64,000 bases of DNA, taken from NCBI RefSeq assembly GCF_003850345.1, contig NZ_CP027707.1, positions 2,108,001 through 2,172,000 on the forward strand, given 5' to 3'. The position numbers and the translations under genes are program-made. The notes under the pieces are model-generated. The model was not told the origin of the DNA. It ran no database searches and saw only the letters and a program-made list of their open reading frames with translations. This DNA is from Pseudomonas chlororaphis subsp. piscium (GTDB taxonomy: Bacteria; Pseudomonadota; Gammaproteobacteria; Pseudomonadales; Pseudomonadaceae). Of this stretch, positions 58,617 to 64,000 are shown piece by piece (within the stretch, counting starts at the first letter, position 1; each line of letters starts with the position of its first letter).

Positions 58617-61310
58617 TCAGCGTCCGCCTTTCTTGTCGGGCAGCGGGGCGAAGAGGGCTTCGATGTCTTCGCTCTGCAGCTTCCAGTCCCCAGCCTTGCG
58701 CCCATCCAGCACTCCCGCCGCCAGGTCGGACTTCTCCTGCTGCAGGTGCTGGATTTTTTCTTCCACCGTGCCGCGGGCAATCAGCTTGTAGACGAATACT
58801 GGCTTCTCCTGGCCGATCCGATAGGCGCGGTCGGTGGCCTGGTTTTCCGTGGCCGGGTTCCACCAGGGGTCGTAGTGGATCACGGTGTCGGCTTCGGTCA
58901 GGTTGAGGCCGACACCGCCGGCTTTCAGGCTGATCAGGAAGATCTGTAGTTTGCCGCTCTGGAAGTCCCTGACCGGCGTGCGGCGGTCGCGGGTCTGCCC
59001 GGTCAGCAGGGCATAGGCGACGTTGCGCCGCTTCAGCTCGGCCTCGATCAGGCTCAGCATCGAGGTGAATTGCGAGAACAGCAAGATGCGCCGGCCCTCG
59101 TCGAACAACTCCTCGAGCATTTCCATCAGGCTGTCGAGCTTGCCGGAGGAGCTGCCTCGCGTCGGCACCGCGTCTTCGTTGACCAGGCGCAGGTCGCAAC
59201 ATACCTGGCGCAGTTTCAGCAGCGCTTCAAGAATGATGATCTGGCTGCGGGCCACGCCTTTGCGGGTGATTTCGTCGCGGACTTTCTTGTCCATGGCCAG
59301 GCGCATGGTTTCGTACACATCGCGCTGGGCTTCATTGAGCTCCACCCAGTGGATGATCTCGGTCTTGGGCGGCAGCTCGGTGGCCACCTGTTCCTTGGTG
59401 CGACGCAACAGGAAGGGCTTGATCCGCCCGTTGAGGTGCTGCAGGCGCACTTCGCTGGCGTGCTTTTCGATCGGTACGCGGTAGTCGCGATTGAAGCTCT
59501 TCACGTCCCCCAGCCAGCCGGGCAGCAGGAAATGGAACAGTGACCACAGCTCGCCCAGGTGATTCTCCAGCGGCGTGCCGCTCAGGCACAGGCGCTGCCG
59601 GGCATTGAGCTCGCGCGCGGCCTGGGCTGCCTTGCTCGACGGGTTCTTGATGTATTGCGCCTCATCCAGCACCAGGACATGCAGGGGCAGGGCGGCGAGC
59701 TGCTCGACATCCTTGGGCAGCAGCGCGTAGGTGGTCAGGATCAGGTCGTAGTCGGTCAGCCGGGCGAAGTGCTTCTTGCGACCGGCGCCATACAGGGCCA
59801 GGACCTTGAGTTGCGGCGTGAAGTGCGCCGCCTCGTCGAGCCAGTTGGGGATCAGGCTGGTGGGCATCACCACCATGCACGGCCGGTCCAGGCGCCCGGC
59901 GTTCTTTTCGCTGAGCACGTGGGCCAGGGTTTGCAGGGTTTTGCCCAGGCCCATGTCGTCGGCCAGGATGCCGCCGACTTCCAGCTGGCGCAGGGACTGC
60001 ATCCAGCTCAGGCCTTCGAGCTGATAGGGGCGCAAGGTGGCGTTCAGGCCGTCCGGCGCGGGGGCGGAGTAGTCCTTGATATCCCGCAGCCGTTGGGCGA
60101 AGGAGCGGATATGTTCGCCGCCCTCCCAGAGCAGGGGCAGGTCTTCCAGCGGATTGAGGCGGGTCGCGTCGGCGCTGCTCAGGCGCAGCGTGGTTTCGCC
60201 GGGTTCCTGCAGATAGAACTCACCGAGGGTGGCCAATACCGGTTTCAGTCGGCCGTAGGGCAGCGCCACCTGCAGGGGGCCGTTGGGCGAGTTGGGGCGC
60301 CCGGGAATGTTCACCAGGATCAACTCGTCGTCCCGGCGTCTGGCCAGGCGTTCCGGATTGAGGATCTCGGTGTGGGAGCGCATCAGGTTGAGCAGGATCG
60401 GCAGCAGGCTCAGGCGCTCGCCGTTGACGATGATGCCCAGTTCCAGGTCGAACCAGTCACGCCCCGGGGCTTCGTCCACCGTGGCGTACCAGTCGTCCAC
60501 GGCGGTCAGGTCGAAGCCGAAGTCGTCGTCGATCTGCAGCTCCCAACCCTGGCTGCGCAGCTTGGGCAATTCGTTGAGGGTGAAGGTCAGCCAGGCGCTG
60601 TCGTTGACCATTTCATACAGCTCGCCGGCGCTTTCCGGCAGGGCCTTGCTCTGCCGGGTGGCGATCTTGAAACCCAGCGCCCGCAGTTGTTCGCGATAGC
60701 GTTGCTCGACTTCCGGCTGGCGCTTGATGCGCAGGGTCTGGTGTTCCTGGCGAATCACCACGTCGGCGTTTTTCTGCCCGCTGACGTATTCCTCCAGGTA
60801 GCTGAACGACAGCGCAGCACGGTGCTGGATATAGCGCTGCATCTTGCCGTTGCGCGGTTCGAAGGCGCTGAACTCGATGCTGGCCAGCCACAGCCGGGGT
60901 ACCGGCTGCACGTTGTCCACGATCTGTTGCGGCAGCGGGGCGGGGCTGCGGTTTTCCAGCACGGCCTGGAGTTTTTCCAGCAGCTCGGCATCTTTCGCCG
61001 CCGCCGGGTAGGCCAGGGTTTCCTCGATTTTCAGCAGCACCGCGGCAATGTGTTTGCAGTTGCTGCGCACCGGGCAGGTACAGGAGGCGTCGACCATCAG
61101 CAAGGTGTTCTTGGCCGACTCGCGCAGGCTGATGGTCTGTCGATAGACGTTGCCCCCCGAGCCTTCGCAGCTGGCGGTGATGACGCTGTCGCCGGCCTGG
61201 ACGATCCTGACGCGGTTCTCCAGGGCGTAGCGGCGGCCACGCTCCAGGGCTTGTTCCTTGAATCGGCTGACCCAGGAAGGTGCCAGGGGTTTGGTCAGGG
61301 TCGGGGGCAT
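58617..61310 (-). CDS. SWIM zinc-finger SNF2-family helicase/ATPase
   Basis: An 897-residue protein. The N-terminal SWIM motif 'CTCPVRSNCKHIAAVL' (CxC..CxH, about 88-104) is followed by a long beta-rich region of about 300 residues, then the SNF2 ATPase: Walker A 'ADDMGLGKTLQTLAHVL', 'VLDEAQYIKNPSSKAAQ' (DEAQ box) and 'LCLSGTPLENHLGELWSLF'. The helicase C domain has 'RRILLFSQFTSML' through 'LISLKAGGVGLNLTEADTVIHYDPWWNPATENQATDR'. Such proteins translocate on duplex DNA and remodel protein-DNA complexes; the target is unknown. It is 11 bases downstream of csiV and near mfd, both on the same strand, so it may share their transcript. Confidence 0.94.
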   Translation of the reverse strand: MPPTLTKPLAPSWVSRFKEQALERGRRYALENRVRIVQAGDSVITASCEGSGGNVYRQTISLRESAKNTLLMVDASCTCPVRSNCKHIAAVLLKIEETLAYPAAAKDAELLEKLQAVLENRSPAPLPQQIVDNVQPVPRLWLASIEFSAFEPRNGKMQRYIQHRAALSFSYLEEYVSGQKNADVVIRQEHQTLRIKRQPEVEQRYREQLRALGFKIATRQSKALPESAGELYEMVNDSAWLTFTLNELPKLRSQGWELQIDDDFGFDLTAVDDWYATVDEAPGRDWFDLELGIIVNGERLSLLPILLNLMRSHTEILNPERLARRRDDELILVNIPGRPNSPNGPLQVALPYGRLKPVLATLGEFYLQEPGETTLRLSSADATRLNPLEDLPLLWEGGEHIRSFAQRLRDIKDYSAPAPDGLNATLRPYQLEGLSWMQSLRQLEVGGILADDMGLGKTLQTLAHVLSEKNAGRLDRPCMVVMPTSLIPNWLDEAAHFTPQLKVLALYGAGRKKHFARLTDYDLILTTYALLPKDVEQLAALPLHVLVLDEAQYIKNPSSKAAQAARELNARQRLCLSGTPLENHLGELWSLFHFLLPGWLGDVKSFNRDYRVPIEKHASEVRLQHLNGRIKPFLLRRTKEQVATELPPKTEIIHWVELNEAQRDVYETMRLAMDKKVRDEITRKGVARSQIIILEALLKLRQVCCDLRLVNEDAVPTRGSSSGKLDSLMEMLEELFDEGRRILLFSQFTSMLSLIEAELKRRNVAYALLTGQTRDRRTPVRDFQSGKLQIFLISLKAGGVGLNLTEADTVIHYDPWWNPATENQATDRAYRIGQEKPVFVYKLIARGTVEEKIQHLQQEKSDLAAGVLDGRKAGDWKLQSEDIEALFAPLPDKKGGR

Positions 61311-61321
61311 AGGGACTTCTG

Positions 61322-61885
61322 TCAGTCCACGATTTCAGGAGGCGCCTCGCGCGGCGCAGGGGCCGACAGCGAGGTGATCTTGATCAGCAGGGCCAGGTGA
61401 CCGTTGTCGAGGTAGTTGAGCTGGCCGTTCTTGGTGTGGCTTTCCTGCTTCAGGCGTTCGCTGGCGGTCACCAGGCCGTTACCGTCGATCTGGTTGACCC
61501 AGAACTGCGCATCCACATCGGTGAAGCGCCCGAGCTTGAGGGTCAGGGTGCCCTCGATCGGGAACTGGCCGAACTGTTCCCGGCCCTCGCTGACCGCGAT
61601 TTTCACCGGGTTTTCGTCCAGCACCTGCTGCCAGGCCTTGTGCATCAGCACGCTGTAGTCGCCGCTGGCGGTGAGTTTCTCGACCACGCCGCCCAGTGCC
61701 GGGGTGCGCTGGCTGTCGGCACCCAGGCGTTGGGCGCCGGCGGCCCAGTCTTCGGGGGCGGCGCGGCTGACGATGGTGGGAACCGCATTCTGCCGCACCA
61801 GAATCATTTCGACCTGATACATGTCGGCAAACGCCGAGGGAGCGACCAGGGTCAGGAGCAAGGTCAGTGAACGAAACAGGCGCAT
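61322..61885 (-). CDS. csiV: CsiV-family periplasmic protein
   Basis: A 187-residue secreted protein with a signal peptide ('MRLFRSLTLLLTLVAPSAFA'). The body shows the CsiV pattern: 'MYQVEMILVRQNAVPTIVSRAAPEDW', 'LMHKAWQQ' and 'IEGTLTLKLGRFTDVDAQFWV'. The family is described as peptidoglycan-associated; its role is poorly defined. ATG 61885 follows AGGACGCCCC; the longer frame to 62002 overlaps the mfd 3' end and is rejected. It starts 10 bases after mfd ends, so it is probably in the mfd transcript. Confidence 0.82.
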   Translation of the reverse strand: MRLFRSLTLLLTLVAPSAFADMYQVEMILVRQNAVPTIVSRAAPEDWAAGAQRLGADSQRTPALGGVVEKLTASGDYSVLMHKAWQQVLDENPVKIAVSEGREQFGQFPIEGTLTLKLGRFTDVDAQFWVNQIDGNGLVTASERLKQESHTKNGQLNYLDNGHLALLIKITSLSAPAPREAPPEIVD

Positions 61886-61895
61886 GGGGCGTCCT

Positions 61896-64000
61896 TCAAG
61901 CAGTTTTCGGGGTGAGGCGCTCGAACAGCGCCTCCAATGTGTTGAAGCGTTCTTCCGGACGTTCCATCGGCACCATGAATTTGAACAGCGTGGCGCCTTC
62001 AAATTTGTAGCGATTGGGTTGGCCCTGGATGAGTTTGATCAGCGCCAGCGGGTCCACCGGGGTATCGGCGGCGAACTCGAGACGGCCGCCTTGCGGGCCG
62101 CCGTCGACCTTCTTGATGCCCAGTTGCTCGGCCTGCAGTTTCAGCAGGGTCAGGCGTACCAGGTTCTTGGTCGGTTCCGGCAGCAGGCCGAAGCGGTCGA
62201 TCATCTCCACTTGCAGGTCTTTCAGGCCGTCCTCGTCGGTGGCCGAGGCGATGCGCTTGTAGAGGATCAGCCGCGCATGCACATCCGGCAGGTAGTCTTC
62301 GGGGATCAGCGCCGGCAGGCGCAGGTTGATTTCCGGACCGCCGCCCAGGGGCTGGTCGAGGTTCGGCTGCTCGCCCTTGCGGATGGCTTTCACCGCGCGT
62401 TCGAGCATCTCCATATAAAGGGTGAAGCCCACCGCCTGGATCTGACCGCTTTGGCCGTCGCCCAGCAGTTCGCCGGCGCCGCGGATTTCCAGGTCGTTGG
62501 TGGCGAGCACGAAGCCGGCGCCGAGGTCCTGGGTATTGGCGATCGCCTCCAGGCGCTTTTCCGCGTCCGGGGTGATTTGCTGGCGCGGTGGCGTCAGCAG
62601 GTAGGCGTAGGCCTGGTGGTGACTGCGACCGACCCGGCCGCGCAACTGGTGCAACTGGGCCAGGCCGAACTTGTCGGCGCGCTCGATGATGATGGTGTTG
62701 GCGCTCGGCACGTCGATGCCGGTCTCGATGATGGTCGAGGCGATCAGCACGTTGAAGCGCTTGTGGTAGAAGTCGCTCATCACCTGTTCGAGTTCGCGTT
62801 CGCGCATCTGCCCGTGGCCGATGCCGATGCGCGCTTCCGGCACCAGTTCGGCGAGGTCGGCGGCGCATTTCTCGATGGTCTTCACATCGTTGTGCAGGTA
62901 GTAGACCTGGCCGCCGCGCAGCAGCTCGCGGAGCAGGGCCTCTTTGACCGTGCTCTTGTTCTGCTCCATGACGAAGGTGCGCACCGACAGGCGTCGGGCC
63001 GGCGGCGTGGCGATGATCGACAGGTCGCGCATGCCCGACACTGCCATGTTCAGCGTGCGCGGAATCGGCGTGGCGGTCAGGGTCAGGATGTCGACCTCGC
63101 TGCGCAGGGCCTTGAGCTGCTCTTTCTGGCGCACGCCGAAGCGGTGTTCTTCGTCGATGATCACCAGCCCGAGGTTCTTGATCTTCACATCGTCCTGCAA
63201 CAGCTTGTGGGTGCCGATGACGATGTCGATCTTGCCTTCGGCCAGGTCGGCCACCGCGGCATTCACTTCCTTGGCGGACTTGAAGCGGCTCATCACTTCC
63301 ACGCTCACCGGCCAGTCGGCGAAGCGGTCGCGGAAGCTGTTGTAGTGCTGCTGGGCGAGCAGGGTGGTGGGCACCAGGATCGCCACTTGCCTGCCGCCGT
63401 GCACGGCAATGAAGGCGGCGCGCATCGCCACTTCGGTCTTGCCGAAGCCGACGTCGCCGCAGACCAGGCGATCCATCGGCTTGGCCGCGAGCATGTCCTC
63501 ACGCACCGCTTCGATGGTGGTTTGCTGGTCGGGGGTTTCTTCGAACGGGAAGCCGGCGCTGAAGGTGGCGTAATCGGCTTTCGGGTCGGCGAAGGCATAA
63601 CCTTCGCGGGCCGCGCGGCGAGCGTAGATGTCCAGCAGCTCGGCAGCGACATCGCGCACCTGTTCGGCGGCCTTGCGCTTGGCTTTCTGCCAGGTTTCCG
63701 AACCCAGGCGGTGCAACGGCGCCAGGGCGTCGTCGCTACCGGTGTAGCGGGCGATCAGGTGCAGGTTGGCCACCGGCACATAGAGCTTGGCGCCCTCGGC
63801 GTATTCCAGGGTGAGGAATTCGGCGGCCTGGTTGTCGATTTCCAGGATCGACAGGCCCAGGTAGCGGCCTACGCCGTGATCGATATGCACCACCGGCGCG
63901 CCTTCGCGCAGCTCGGTGAGGTTCTTGATCACCGCATCGTTGTTGGCGTCGGCGCGTTTTTCCCGGCGCCGACGCTGCATCACGCGTTGGCCGAACAGCG
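61896..64000 (-). CDS. mfd: Transcription-repair coupling factor Mfd, 5' partial
   Basis: 701 C-terminal residues of a protein normally about 1150 long; the frame runs off the window edge ('LFGQRVMQRRRREKR' at the break). Visible domains: the RNA-polymerase-interacting domain ('LREGAPVVHIDHGVGRYLGL'), the RecG-like translocase with Walker A 'VCGDVGFGKTEVAMRAAFI', DEEH box 'LVIIDEEHRFG' and 'LTATPIPRTLNMAVSGMRDLS'. Motifs IV-VI follow ('VLIASTIIETGIDVPSANTIII', 'LRGRVGRSHHQAYAYLL'), then the C-terminal TRCF domain. Mfd removes RNA polymerase stalled at lesions and recruits UvrA. Confidence 0.98.
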   Translation of the reverse strand, partial: LFGQRVMQRRRREKRADANNDAVIKNLTELREGAPVVHIDHGVGRYLGLSILEIDNQAAEFLTLEYAEGAKLYVPVANLHLIARYTGSDDALAPLHRLGSETWQKAKRKAAEQVRDVAAELLDIYARRAAREGYAFADPKADYATFSAGFPFEETPDQQTTIEAVREDMLAAKPMDRLVCGDVGFGKTEVAMRAAFIAVHGGRQVAILVPTTLLAQQHYNSFRDRFADWPVSVEVMSRFKSAKEVNAAVADLAEGKIDIVIGTHKLLQDDVKIKNLGLVIIDEEHRFGVRQKEQLKALRSEVDILTLTATPIPRTLNMAVSGMRDLSIIATPPARRLSVRTFVMEQNKSTVKEALLRELLRGGQVYYLHNDVKTIEKCAADLAELVPEARIGIGHGQMRERELEQVMSDFYHKRFNVLIASTIIETGIDVPSANTIIIERADKFGLAQLHQLRGRVGRSHHQAYAYLLTPPRQQITPDAEKRLEAIANTQDLGAGFVLATNDLEIRGAGELLGDGQSGQIQAVGFTLYMEMLERAVKAIRKGEQPNLDQPLGGGPEINLRLPALIPEDYLPDVHARLILYKRIASATDEDGLKDLQVEMIDRFGLLPEPTKNLVRLTLLKLQAEQLGIKKVDGGPQGGRLEFAADTPVDPLALIKLIQGQPNRYKFEGATLFKFMVPMERPEERFNTLEALFERLTPKTA

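Overview
This is 64 kb of a Pseudomonas chromosome, most likely the fluorescens group. The evidence is the high GC content with strong GC bias at third codon positions, the protein sequences, the gene neighbourhoods (dnaX-ybaB-recR; anr-hemN-ccoSIHG-two ccoNOQP operons-aer-acnA; fadBA-topA-sulA/lexA-psrA-nagZ-mtiP-mfd), and the 'GTAGCCGCTGCCGCAGGC' and 'TGTAGGAGCGAAGC' REP-type intergenic repeats. The window is almost entirely core genome. No rRNA, tRNA, insertion sequence, prophage or CRISPR array was seen.

Region by region. 0-6.5 kb: the end of an OB-fold membrane protein, a LysR regulator divergent from an EamA transporter, a VOC protein, an XRE regulator, a PAS-GGDEF-EAL c-di-GMP protein and a periplasmic binding-like protein. 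6.5-11.9 kb: DNA metabolism (dnaX, ybaB, recR), an LCAD-type acyl-CoA dehydrogenase and apt. 12-31 kb: a microaerobic respiration island with the oxygen sensor Anr, oxygen-independent hemN, cbb3 oxidase assembly genes (ccoS, ccoI, ccoH, ccoG and a DsbD_2-type membrane protein), two complete cbb3 oxidase operons and the aerotaxis receptor aer. A Phd/VapC toxin-antitoxin pair sits inside this island, between ccoG and the first oxidase operon. 31-46 kb: CPBP protease, acnA, rlmM, tusA, a MATE transporter, pdxB, an ABC exporter, slt, uup and a universal stress protein. 46-54.4 kb: fadBA beta-oxidation, topA and small conserved proteins. 54.5-64 kb: SOS genes (lexA-sulA), psrA, nagZ, mtiP, a SWIM/SNF2 helicase, csiV and mfd, which runs off the right edge.

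Regulatory logic visible in the DNA. A perfect ANR/FNR box (TTGAT-N4-ATCAA) precedes hemN. A one-mismatch box precedes the distal cbb3 operon (ccoN2) and lies inside the divergent hydrolase gene. Only a weak match precedes ccoN1. Two LexA boxes lie before lexA-sulA. A 27-bp double palindrome upstream of psrA has a counterpart with the same spacing upstream of fadBA, which fits PsrA repressing itself and beta-oxidation.

Least explained elements: a possible minus-strand small RNA at 46.3-46.5 kb, a startless open frame and a 33-codon ORF antisense in the gap at 53.9-54.2 kb, a mosaic of near-identical DNA between the two cbb3 operons, the c-di-GMP protein lacking one EAL metal Asp, and a phased GTTCCAGGAAA repeat before the ABC exporter. 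No clearly new multi-gene system was found.
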